The notes under the pieces were generated by a model. It searched no databases. It was given only the letters and a program-made list of their open reading frames with translations, and had not been told where the DNA came from. Both the position numbers and the translations under genes were made by a program. Of a stretch of 5,817 nt of DNA, positions 1 through 5,817 are shown piece after piece (the stretch's first letter is position 1; every line of letters starts with the position of its first letter). The stretch lies in NCBI GenBank assembly GCA_023251595.1, contig JAHEYM010000277.1:1-5817 (forward strand), in the 5' to 3' direction. The DNA comes from Bacteroidota bacterium. GTDB taxonomy: Bacteria > Bacteroidota > Bacteroidia > AKYH767-A > JABDAW01.

Positions 1-2447
1 CAGGTATTTACAAAATTCACGGTTAATGGTGCGCATCCGGTTTGCAGGGAAGGCAGATAATTTGAGGTAACTACACCGGCGGTTGAGTCAGGAATCATAT
101 TTCCACCTATTGATGTAGAAGTATCGGGCAGTTCGGTAAACGTGGTACTGCAATTAAGAATATTTGTAATTGTGAGCGTGACAGGATAATATCCCGGAAT
201 CATATACGTATGTATAGGATTTTCGTCCGTCGAACTTGTGCTATCTCCGAAAGTCCAGAACCAGGAGGTTGCGCCGGTTGTGTTTGCAAAGAAATCCACA
301 ATCATCGGATATGAATTACCATTTACGTTAATTAGAATATTTGCATCCAGCGGCAGAAAATTTACAATGTTATTCATCACAGAAGAATTGACACAACCGT
401 CGGAGGTAGTGATTGTAAGCGAGACCGTATACGAACCTGCATTTTGATAATTATGCGTCGGATTTTGTAAAACAGAAGTGGTGCCATCTCCGAAGTTCCA
501 CAACCAGGAAACAATATGAGCGGAAGTATCAGTAATTGAAGAATCTGTGAAAGTTGCAATAAATGGTGGGCAGGAATCCTGAGCCACAGTGAATCTTGCT
601 TCAGCGCCTAATATCCTGAAGGTATTAAACGGATTGATCGTATTAATACAACCCCCATTCATCTGCGTTGTACAGGAAACCGTATAAAAACCGGGAGCTG
701 AATAAGTATGTGTGCAGTTCTGATTGGTAGAAGTATCGCCATCTCCAAAATTCCATAACCAGGAAATACTTCCTGTGGTTGCGTCTGTAAAATTGACAGT
801 TAGGGGTGCACAGGCAGTGACAGTTGGTGGCGGTGTATAACTTATTGTAGGATTCAATATTTGTATATAGTTGGACCTAATGAGTGAATCCACACAACCC
901 GTATTATATGCATATAATTTTACGGTGTAATTTCCGGCCGTCCAATAGGTATGACTTGGAGCTATATTGGATGAAGTTGTTCCATCCCCAAAATCCCAAA
1001 ACCAGCTATTGGAATTAATGCTTGTATTTACGAAATGAACGGTCAAAGGCGCGCAACCAACACTTGTTGTGGTATTAAAAATTGCTGTCGGATTATGCAC
1101 TGAAAGTGCTGGAACGGCAGATGATTGTGTACATCCTGCTGCATTTGTGACATATAATACAGGATGATAAAATCCATTTTGCATATATGTGTGTGTTGGG
1201 TTCGCGGAGGTATCCGTTGAACCATCACCAAAATTCCAGAGACAACTGACATATCCTATAGCTGTATTCGCAAAACTCAACGTCAAAGGTCCGCATCCGA
1301 CCATTGTACTCGGTGTGAATGTAGAAGTTGGAAGTCCGGACACTGTTATATAATTGGTCATTGTAGTGGTGGCGGTGCAACCATTCATATCCGTAATCGT
1401 CAATGTGATGGTGAAAACTCCCCCGTTCGCGGCTGTATATATACATGTAGGATTTTGCACCGTATCGGTTGTACCATTTCCGAAATCCCACATCCATGCT
1501 GTGGCCGTTGGCGACTGACCGGTGAAACTAACAGTCAGAGGAGAACATCCATTCACCATACTTGAAGTAACTACCGGAGCAGGAGGATGCGTAAGACTTA
1601 TATAATTTGGGATGATAAGAGTATCGATACAACCAGTGGTTGACGTTGAAATTAGTGTAATATTAAAAGAGCCGTAAGTAGAATACGTATGCTGTGAGTT
1701 AAATGTATTTGAAGTTGCGCCATCGCCGAAGTACCAAATACTGTTTATAGAATTCGGCGTTGTATTGGTGAAATTAAACAATGTAGAAAGCGAACAGGAC
1801 CCCTGTGTATTAGTTGTGAAGGCAGGTGTGGAACCACCGACTACATTTATGTATGCTGCCTGAATCCGCGTGTCCGTACATGCAAAATTTGAAGCAACAA
1901 GTGTAACTGTATATGTACCGGAACCTGAGTAATGATGCGTGGGATTTGCGGTCGTAACAGTGATACCATCACCAAAATCCCAAATATATGTTGTGGCATT
2001 TGTAGAAGTATTAATGAACGAAAAATTATTACCGGAAAGACACGCAGTAGTTGTTGTTGCATGGAAATCTGCAACCGGGTTCGGTGATACATGAACCAAT
2101 CCCGCCATGGTTACTGTATTTTGAGCACCTGTGATTGTGTTGGTGGCAGTCAGAGAGACTGTAAATGTCCCGGTTGATACATATACATTTGCAGGACTCA
2201 TTGCTGTGGATGTATTTCCATTTCCAAAATCCCAAAACCATGTTGCATTTTGCGGGTTGATGTTGGTTGAGGTATTAATAAAATCAACCGTAAGAGGAAC
2301 ACAACCCGAAGTTGCATTACTTGTAAAGGAAGCCACGGGATTTTGGGCTTTCATCGATAATACTGTCATCAAACCTACGATAATAATCGCTGAGAGTTTA
2401 ATGAAAAGCGACTTGTGTTTTTTTAAAAAAACGTATAACTTTCTCAT
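1..2447 (-). CDS. Secreted multi-PKD-repeat surface protein, N-terminal part (truncated by window edge)
   Basis: The reading frame starts at ATG 2447 and stays open for 815 codons to the left edge, so the C-terminus is missing. Residues 1-12 are basic, residues 13-32 are hydrophobic, and a likely signal peptidase site lies near Lys-Ala|Gln (33-35), so the product is exported. The rest is a tandem array of PKD-type beta-sandwich domains beginning near residues 37, 124, 208, 289, 373, 453, 533, 617 and 701, with a tenth starting near 795. Each complete repeat has a W-[DNYT]-F-G-[DN]-[GS] core (Trp at 72, 156, 238, 320, 404, 484, 565, 650, 731), and most have an upstream G/A-C-x-P-L-T-V strand. 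Repeats 2-8 each carry a conserved Cys pair. Such Bacteroidota proteins are commonly cell-surface adhesins or gliding/type IX secretion cargo with a C-terminal sorting domain; that end lies outside the window, so the route and ligand are inference. No Shine-Dalgarno is visible. Domain call is firm, exact function unknown. Confidence 0.93.
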   Translation of the reverse strand, partial: MRKLYVFLKKHKSLFIKLSAIIIVGLMTVLSMKAQNPVASFTSNATSGCVPLTVDFINTSTNINPQNATWFWDFGNGNTSTAMSPANVYVSTGTFTVSLTATNTITGAQNTVTMAGLVHVSPNPVADFHATTTTACLSGNNFSFINTSTNATTYIWDFGDGITVTTANPTHHYSGSGTYTVTLVASNFACTDTRIQAAYINVVGGSTPAFTTNTQGSCSLSTLFNFTNTTPNSINSIWYFGDGATSNTFNSQHTYSTYGSFNITLISTSTTGCIDTLIIPNYISLTHPPAPVVTSSMVNGCSPLTVSFTGQSPTATAWMWDFGNGTTDTVQNPTCIYTAANGGVFTITLTITDMNGCTATTTMTNYITVSGLPTSTFTPSTMVGCGPLTLSFANTAIGYVSCLWNFGDGSTDTSANPTHTYMQNGFYHPVLYVTNAAGCTQSSAVPALSVHNPTAIFNTTTSVGCAPLTVHFVNTSINSNSWFWDFGDGTTSSNIAPSHTYWTAGNYTVKLYAYNTGCVDSLIRSNYIQILNPTISYTPPPTVTACAPLTVNFTDATTGSISWLWNFGDGDTSTNQNCTHTYSAPGFYTVSCTTQMNGGCINTINPFNTFRILGAEARFTVAQDSCPPFIATFTDSSITDTSAHIVSWLWNFGDGTTSVLQNPTHNYQNAGSYTVSLTITTSDGCVNSSVMNNIVNFLPLDANILINVNGNSYPMIVDFFANTTGATSWFWTFGDSTSSTDENPIHTYMIPGYYPVTLTITNILNCSTTFTELPDTSTSIGGNMIPDSTAGVVTSNYLPSLQTGCAPLTVNFVNT
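3..2339 (-). repeat. Tandem array of PKD-domain coding repeats (9 full plus 1 partial)
   Basis: Nine complete repeats and the beginning of a tenth follow one another within the secreted-protein gene. Spacing between successive core Trp residues is 84, 82, 82, 84, 80, 81, 85 and 81 residues, so the period is about 240-255 bases. On the plus strand the core motif appears as a recurring antisense pattern resembling 'ccatc(a/t/g)cc(a/g)aa(a/g)t(t/c)cca'. The repeats agree well in protein motifs but poorly in DNA, which suggests old duplications rather than recent expansion. After repeat 9 a longer Thr/Ser/Gly-rich stretch (about residues 772-794) separates it from repeat 10. Confidence 0.88.
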
Positions 2448-2558
2448 CGTTTTACTCTAAATTAAATGTTGTGAATATGGAGGTACATCTTTATTATATA
2501 TGATCAATTCAAAATAATCTGAGGGAAGACAATTTGACCCGGAATAACAGGAATAGGA

Positions 2559-2600
2559 TTCGGCTTAGGTTCCGAACAGTGAATTCGGTGAGAGACCGAA
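2559..2600. repeat. Four alternating TTCGG/CCGAA arms (mutually exclusive hairpins)
   Basis: TTCGG at 2559-2563 can pair with CCGAA at 2572-2576 (8-base loop). TTCGGT at 2584-2589 can pair with ACCGAA at 2595-2600 (5-base loop). The middle arms 2572-2576 and 2584-2588 can also pair with each other (7-base loop), so the structures compete. Arms 2569-2577 also form the small palindrome GTTC-C-GAAC. A regulatory role is inference. Confidence 0.45.
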
Positions 2601-2685
2601 CTAAAGTCGAGGATTTCGCGACGGAGCGGAATTGCATTTATCTTTCTTTTCGTAAAGTTGCCCATGGTAAAACGGTTGAATGAGG

Positions 2686-2705
2686 TGTAACAAATTGATG
2701 TTACA
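2686..2705. promoter_or_regulatory. Perfect 7-base dyad, candidate operator
   Basis: TGTAACA (2686-2692) and TGTTACA (2699-2705) are exact inverted repeats separated by the six bases aattga. The 20-base symmetric layout is typical of sites for dimeric helix-turn-helix regulators. It lies 239 bases from the PKD gene start and 288 bases from the helical-protein gene start, so it could serve either or both. I do not recognise the consensus as that of a specific regulator. Confidence 0.35.
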
Positions 2706-2928
2706 ATTTTACGACAGTTTCGGATTCAGATTTTTTTGACAGGTCATCGCTTATCTCAGATGTAAGATTTTGTTCCAATATTGTTAATAAACACTCGGTT
2801 TAGAACCCAACTCTCAGGTTAACTTCAAGCCAAATGTGCATTTCGGGACCACACACCGGATTTTGCCTGAGAAAACAATGTGTTGAAGAAAGGGGTAAGA
2901 TGTCTTAAAAACGAGAATTATTAATGAG

Positions 2929-2936
2929 TATTTTTA
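2929..2936 (+). promoter_or_regulatory. Weak candidate -7 promoter element for the 482-residue protein gene
   Basis: TATTTTTA matches the Bacteroidota -7 consensus TAnnTTTG at all but the last base. No TTG-type -33 element is seen about 20 bases upstream. If used, transcription would begin near 2943, at the base of the leader hairpin. An alternative, TAAGATTTTG at 2763-2772 downstream of TTTGACA, has imperfect motif and spacing. Confidence 0.22.
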
Positions 2937-2942
2937 AATTCC

Positions 2943-2965
2943 GGGAGGAGAGCTAAACTCCTTCC
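2943..2965 (+). promoter_or_regulatory. Leader hairpin containing a GGAGGAG purine tract
   Basis: Bases 2943-2950 pair with 2958-2965 to form an 8-bp stem with one G-T (G-U in RNA) pair and the 7-base loop agctaaa. The left arm contains the Shine-Dalgarno-like GGAGGAG, but it is 42 bases before ATG 2993 and so cannot serve as that gene's ribosome binding site. An in-frame TGA at 2969-2971 rules out a longer protein that would use it. It may be a 5' stability element or a regulatory leader. Confidence 0.4.
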
Positions 2966-2992
2966 ACCTGAATCTCAAATCCCGCTTCAACC

Positions 2993-4441
2993 ATGGATAA
3001 ACTCAACAAAATAATCAAAAAACTCAATGCGGAAGAATATCATAATCTTCTGGAAAGTATAGGAGTTGACAAGAAGAGTAAGCCTTATCAGGTGTTGTCT
3101 ACAGCAAGAATTAAAGATCTCACTGACAGCGAGATGATGGAATTACTTGATGTGAATTCCAGTACATATTATACACTGAAATCGAGATTGGTTCATAAAG
3201 TGGCCACCGCGCTATCCCAAAAGCCAATAAATGAGCTGAAAGAAAAGGTTGCGAATGTTGGAGCAAGCATCTTTGATTCGAATAAATTTGTTTCGATAAA
3301 AGTACTTAAAGAACTAGAGAAGCAGCTCATCGAATATGACTTGTCGAATGAATTAATCATCATGTACAAGACGCTGGCGATACTGCACTTATTTGACGAA
3401 GAAGCTGAGCATTATTCCAAACTTTATGAACGTCATGTTGCTTTTTCCCTGGCCGTTTCAAAAGCTGAGGATTTGCTATACCAATTTATCAAGGGTTTGG
3501 GGATTTATCGATTAACGCGAAGAGAAGAAGATCTCGATAGGCTTGACAATATAAGACGGGAATTATTTAACATCGGGGAGCTTTATAAATCGCACCGTTT
3601 GTTTGTCATTCAAAGTATTGTCAGAATTTATTATATGTGTACATTTAGCACCGTTGAAGAATTGCAGACTTCGAGGGCTGATGTCGAGAGAATTATTGAG
3701 GAAGTAAAACAAACTTTCTTTAAATATGATCTGGATATATTTTATCAAAATTATCAGATCCTGGTTCACTTCATGTATTTCGAATATTATCAGCGCTCGA
3801 ATTCAATTTCAAAAAGTTATTATCATTTCGAGAAAGCTAATGCATTATTGCCTCAGATCTTGCAGAAACACATAATGAATTTTTTCACCGTTCAGTTTCT
3901 TCAAACTAAACTCTGCAAATATTTAGTTGATCGGGATTTAAAAGATCTGCTCGAAATGAATTCCGAATTAGAGTCGAATCTGGAAATTCAGGAAAACGAA
4001 GTTTATCATTATGTGAATGCGAATCTCTTCCTTCTCACTATTAAGTTTTATGAAGGAGATTATTCAATTGCAGCAAAAGGAATGAATGATATTCGCAATA
4101 AATTATCTCTCAGGGCTTATCCTCATGCGGATATTGAATGCAGATTATTTCAGGCTTTACAGTATTGCATATTGGGTGATGAAACTCTTTGTCAACAAAT
4201 TATTCAGAGTACAAAACGATTGCTGCAGGATCTGAAAGAAGATTATGAGAATGCCCATCTTTTTCTAAAAGTTTTGAAAACTGCGATGAAAACTTCCGAT
4301 CTCAGAACAAAAGTTAAAAAGATCACAAAAGTCTGGGATGAATTTTCTCATGCAAATAATGGAAGCAGGCAAATTCTACCGTATATCCATCTTGATGATA
4401 AATTGTTGCACAGGATGGCAAACCCACTTAAGACCAACTAA
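2993..4441 (+). CDS. Uncharacterised 482-residue cytoplasmic protein, putative N-terminal HTH plus alpha-helical solenoid
   Basis: The frame runs from ATG 2993 to TAA 4439-4441. An in-frame TGA at 2969-2971 and the absence of another ATG fix this start, although no Shine-Dalgarno is at the usual distance. There is no signal peptide or membrane segment, so the product is probably cytoplasmic. Residues about 41-74 (Asp-Leu-Thr-Asp...Leu-Leu-Asp-Val-Asn-Ser-Ser-Thr-Tyr-Tyr-Thr-Leu-Lys-Ser-Arg-Leu) resemble a helix-turn-helix with a recognition helix starting at Ser57. Residues about 100-450 are almost wholly amphipathic helices rich in Tyr, Phe, Leu, Lys and Glu, with pairings that look like degenerate TPR or other alpha-solenoid repeats. 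HTH plus helical-repeat architecture would fit a regulator that senses a peptide or protein, but this is inference. I do not recognise a named family. Its stop overlaps that of the convergent response regulator gene by four bases. It is clearly a real gene by length and codon pattern. Confidence 0.9.
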   Translation: MDKLNKIIKKLNAEEYHNLLESIGVDKKSKPYQVLSTARIKDLTDSEMMELLDVNSSTYYTLKSRLVHKVATALSQKPINELKEKVANVGASIFDSNKFVSIKVLKELEKQLIEYDLSNELIIMYKTLAILHLFDEEAEHYSKLYERHVAFSLAVSKAEDLLYQFIKGLGIYRLTRREEDLDRLDNIRRELFNIGELYKSHRLFVIQSIVRIYYMCTFSTVEELQTSRADVERIIEEVKQTFFKYDLDIFYQNYQILVHFMYFEYYQRSNSISKSYYHFEKANALLPQILQKHIMNFFTVQFLQTKLCKYLVDRDLKDLLEMNSELESNLEIQENEVYHYVNANLFLLTIKFYEGDYSIAAKGMNDIRNKLSLRAYPHADIECRLFQALQYCILGDETLCQQIIQSTKRLLQDLKEDYENAHLFLKVLKTAMKTSDLRTKVKKITKVWDEFSHANNGSRQILPYIHLDDKLLHRMANPLKTN

Positions 4442-4857
4442 AGATTAATCGCCTCGAGGTACGATTCAGTTAATGGTTTGTTGATATATTTGTGGACATA
4501 GGGATTTATGGAAGCCCTATTTATATCATCGGGACTCATAGAAGAAGAAAGCACAATCACCCTGCATTTTTCCTTAACCACGGGATAATTCTGGACAATT
4601 AAATCAAACTCTTCCAAAAACTGGAATCCGTCCATGATCGGCATATTCAGATCCAGAAAAATAATTTGTGGAAGTTTTTCCGGTTTCTGCAGGAATTCCC
4701 TCAAGTATTGAAGTGCGCTTAGACCAGATGTACGAACGATGACAGTACTTGAAAAATCAAAGGACAGAATAATCCGTTCATTGATGAAGTTATCGATATC
4801 GTTGTCATCAACTAGCAATACAGATTGGTAACGAGTTGGTTTAGTAACCTTAGACAT
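4438..4857 (-). CDS. Single-domain (CheY-like) response regulator, receiver domain only
   Basis: The 139-residue product is essentially one receiver domain, which takes a phosphoryl group from a histidine kinase or phosphotransfer protein in the cytoplasm. The acidic pair Asp17-Asp18 follows the first hydrophobic strand (Ser-Val-Leu-Leu-Val). The phosphoacceptor is Asp69 in Phe-Leu-Asp-Leu-Asn-Met-Pro, followed by Met-Asp-Gly. The switch Ser is in Val-Leu-Ser-Ser-Ser (104-106), and the conserved Lys127 precedes Pro128. There is no output domain, so it must act through protein contacts or as a phosphorelay intermediate; no kinase gene is in the window. A longer frame opens at ATG 4902, but its 15 extra residues would be encoded inside the tRNA-Phe gene, and the receiver fold starts only after ATG 4857, so I chose 4857. 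It begins 15 bases after the tRNA 3' end without a Shine-Dalgarno. Its TAG (4440-4438) overlaps the convergent gene's TAA. Confidence 0.95.
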   Translation of the reverse strand: MSKVTKPTRYQSVLLVDDNDIDNFINERIILSFDFSSTVIVRTSGLSALQYLREFLQKPEKLPQIIFLDLNMPIMDGFQFLEEFDLIVQNYPVVKEKCRVIVLSSSMSPDDINRASINPYVHKYINKPLTESYLEAINL

Positions 4858-4872
4858 CGAAGCAGTTTTTTG

Positions 4873-4945
4873 TGGTGATGAGTGGAATCGAACCACTGAC
4901 ACAAGGATTTTCAGTCCTTTGCTCTACCAACTGAGCTACATCACC
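4873..4945 (-). tRNA. tRNA-Phe (anticodon GAA)
   Basis: The 73-base cloverleaf is complete. Acceptor arms are GGTGATG and CATCACC with discriminator A; the D stem is GCTC/GAGC with an 8-base loop; the anticodon stem is AAGGA/TCCTT with loop CTGAAAA, placing anticodon GAA at plus-strand 4910-4912. The variable loop is GTGTC, and the T stem AGTGG/CCACT encloses TTCGATT. The 3' CCA is not encoded (the sequence after the discriminator is CAAAAAA), so CCA must be added after transcription. It reads Phe codons TTC and TTT. It sits 65 bases after the RemB-like gene and 15 bases before the response regulator, all on the same strand. Confidence 0.98.
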
Positions 4946-4961
4946 GCTATTTCGGGAGGCG

Positions 4962-4969
4962 CAAAAATA
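4962..4969 (-). promoter_or_regulatory. Bacteroidota-type -7 element of the tRNA-Phe promoter
   Basis: On the minus strand this reads TATTTTTG, an exact match to the TAnnTTTG -7 consensus of the Bacteroidota primary sigma factor. It lies 16 bases before the tRNA 5' end, leaving room for a short 5' leader. The expected TTG-type -33 element is not at ideal spacing: the nearest TTG (4984-4982) is only 12 bases away, across a T-rich tract. It is probably also the promoter for the response regulator gene. Confidence 0.5.
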
Positions 4970-5010
4970 GAAAAAAAAATGCAACCATAGAAATGAAGTG
5001 ATAAGGAAGT

Positions 5011-5817
5011 CTAAAAATCGTTGTAATGGTTTGATAATGAGGTTTTTAATCCTATCCAGAAATAAGTTGACTTTGAATCAGAAAGTGTGTTCTTATTCAG
5101 TCTGAGTGTCACGCCACCTTCGAGCTTCATGTTGGTTGCCGGATTGATAAGCCAGGCGGCACGACATTCCATAAAAGAAATATTGTTCTTCAAACCCTGT
5201 CCTACATAATTAAAATATTCGCGGGTGTATGTGAGATAAGGTTTGAATATATCCTGCCCATAATTATAACCGGCTGTATCTGTCCCGACTTTTATTTGGA
5301 TAATTTTCCCTTCCACAAAAAATCTTTTATATCTGTAAGAGGCTATTGCAACTATTTCGTTGAAGTTAGCACCTTCAGGATGTGCGAGAGCTTGATTATA
5401 GTGAGAGTAGCTTCCCATGGCGGTGAGATGTGAATAGGTAAACGGTCTGACATAATTATATTCCGCCTGAACATCCAATTTTTTTATGCCGAACAGATCG
5501 AAACTTTTTCCGCCAATTTGCAATCCCTGTTTATTTCCCCACCAACCACGTCCTGCACGTATTTCCTTCAATAAAAATTCATCAAGAATTATTTGAGTAT
5601 ATAAAGAATGATGGTCATTCACTTTTCCTTTCAACCCAAATCCAAGAATTACATTATCAGGTGAATCCATTGATTCTTCAACGGGACGATAAAATATGAT
5701 CGGGTTTAGATAACTGATATCATATCCCCTTGTTCCGGTGCTGTCTTTGGCTTGCCAAAGAACTGTCTCAAACCAGGAGAAATTAATTCTTTTAGAGATA
5801 TTCCAGCTGAAGTGATG
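5011..5817 (-). CDS. RemB-like / Wzi-like outer-membrane protein, C-terminal part (truncated by window edge)
   Basis: The frame is open from the right edge to TAG 5013-5011, giving 268 visible residues; the N-terminus is outside the window. An internal Met at 5670 is not the start, because 49 in-frame codons upstream continue the same aromatic-rich pattern. The sequence alternates short amphipathic strands and polar turns, and ends in Asn-Asp-Phe with a C-terminal Phe typical of outer-membrane beta-barrels. Recognisable family segments are Tyr-Thr-Gln-Ile-Ile-Leu-Asp-Glu-Phe (visible residues 73-81), Tyr-Asn-Tyr-Val-Arg-Pro-Phe-Thr-Tyr-Ser-His (120-130), His-Tyr-Asn-Gln-Ala-Leu-Ala-His-Pro-x-Gly-Ala-Asn-Phe (139-152) and Asn-Pro-Ala-Thr-Asn (about 225-229). 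From memory these resemble the Bacteroidota RemB/capsule-assembly Wzi-like group. RemB is associated with gliding in Flavobacterium; Wzi-type proteins help hold surface polysaccharide. The role here is inferred from the family, and distinguishing RemB from general Wzi-like needs the full protein. Confidence 0.82.
   Translation of the reverse strand, partial: HHFSWNISKRINFSWFETVLWQAKDSTGTRGYDISYLNPIIFYRPVEESMDSPDNVILGFGLKGKVNDHHSLYTQIILDEFLLKEIRAGRGWWGNKQGLQIGGKSFDLFGIKKLDVQAEYNYVRPFTYSHLTAMGSYSHYNQALAHPEGANFNEIVAIASYRYKRFFVEGKIIQIKVGTDTAGYNYGQDIFKPYLTYTREYFNYVGQGLKNNISFMECRAAWLINPATNMKLEGGVTLRLNKNTLSDSKSTYFWIGLKTSLSNHYNDF

Larger units (their letters stand above)
2448..2992. other. Divergent intergenic region of 545 bases with several inverted repeats, no convincing gene
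   Basis: This stretch separates the divergent start codons of the PKD-repeat gene (minus, 2447) and the 482-residue protein gene (plus, 2993), so it must contain both promoters and leaders. I found no tRNA, known riboswitch or mobile element. It contains two small overlapping hairpin sets around 2559-2600, a weaker stem at 2615-2632, a dyad at 2686-2705, a perfect TTGACA hexamer at 2736-2741 without a well-spaced -10 box, and a leader hairpin at 2943-2965. In front of the PKD gene, TAATTTAG (minus strand, 2463-2456) is one mismatch from TAnnTTTG, but has no clear -33 partner. Confidence 0.6.

Noticed and set aside
238..2241. Several other 60-90 codon frames on both strands within the PKD region
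   Set aside because: All are out-of-frame or antisense shadows of the repeat gene, and their regularity comes from the PKD period.
1..2339. Periodic short motifs about every 245 bases, considered as a possible CRISPR or DNA repeat array
   Set aside because: The unit is long, poorly conserved in DNA and in frame, so it is explained by PKD protein repeats.
2131..2460. A 109-codon plus-strand frame
   Set aside because: It lies opposite the signal peptide and first two PKD repeats. The minus-strand frame has clear domain motifs, so this is an antisense shadow.
2504..2665. A 53-codon minus-strand frame (ATG 2665 to TGA 2504) just upstream of the PKD gene
   Set aside because: It overlaps the competing hairpins, has no ribosome site, no recognisable motif and a length easily reached by chance. 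A leader peptide cannot be excluded, but nothing supports it.
2736..2768. TTGACA at 2736-2741 with TAAGAT at 2763-2768 as a sigma-70-like promoter
   Set aside because: The spacer is 21 bases, too long for a classical promoter, and this lineage is expected to use TTG/TAnnTTTG elements. It is kept only as a weak alternative.
3563..3769. A 68-codon minus-strand frame
   Set aside because: It is antisense to the 482-residue gene and has no motif or start signal.
4873..4945. tRNA-Phe as an integration site for a genomic island
   Set aside because: No integrase gene and no second copy of the tRNA 3' end are seen in the window.
4946..5010. A terminator after the RemB-like gene
   Set aside because: No stem-loop followed by a T tract is visible on the minus strand. 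The T-rich run at 4979-4963 has no preceding stem and overlaps the tRNA promoter.

Overview
The window looks like chromosomal DNA from a member of the Bacteroidota, probably a gliding-type, non-Bacteroides lineage. Four things point there: an AT-rich genome with genes that lack Shine-Dalgarno sequences; a large secreted protein built of PKD repeats; the C-terminal part of a RemB-like outer-membrane protein, a family tied to gliding motility in Flavobacterium; and a close match to the Bacteroidota -7 promoter element (TAnnTTTG) in front of a tRNA gene. I cannot name the species.

Layout. Positions 1-2447 (minus strand) hold the N-terminal 815 codons of a secreted protein: a signal peptide, nine complete PKD-type repeats and the start of a tenth, open through the left edge. 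Positions 2448-2992 are a 545-base divergent intergenic region without a convincing gene, but with several inverted repeats. Positions 2993-4441 (plus) encode a complete 482-residue cytoplasmic protein with a possible N-terminal helix-turn-helix followed by a long all-helical, solenoid-like body; I do not recognise a named family. Positions 4438-4857 (minus) encode a stand-alone receiver-domain response regulator whose stop codon overlaps that of the 482-residue gene. Just upstream of it, at 4873-4945 (minus), is tRNA-Phe(GAA). Positions 5011-5817 (minus) hold the C-terminal 268 residues of the RemB/Wzi-like outer-membrane protein, open through the right edge.

How they may work together. The PKD protein and the RemB-like protein are both envelope or surface proteins. 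The tRNA and response regulator appear to be one transcription unit: only 15 bases separate them, and the only visible promoter element is upstream of the tRNA. The helical protein and the response regulator converge tail to tail with overlapping stops, so transcripts running past either stop would be antisense to the other gene. A functional link between these two is possible but is not shown by the sequence. No mobile element, CRISPR array, integrase or rRNA was seen. I found no clear new multi-gene system; the most unusual items are the tRNA-regulator arrangement, the unassigned helical protein and the structured intergenic region.
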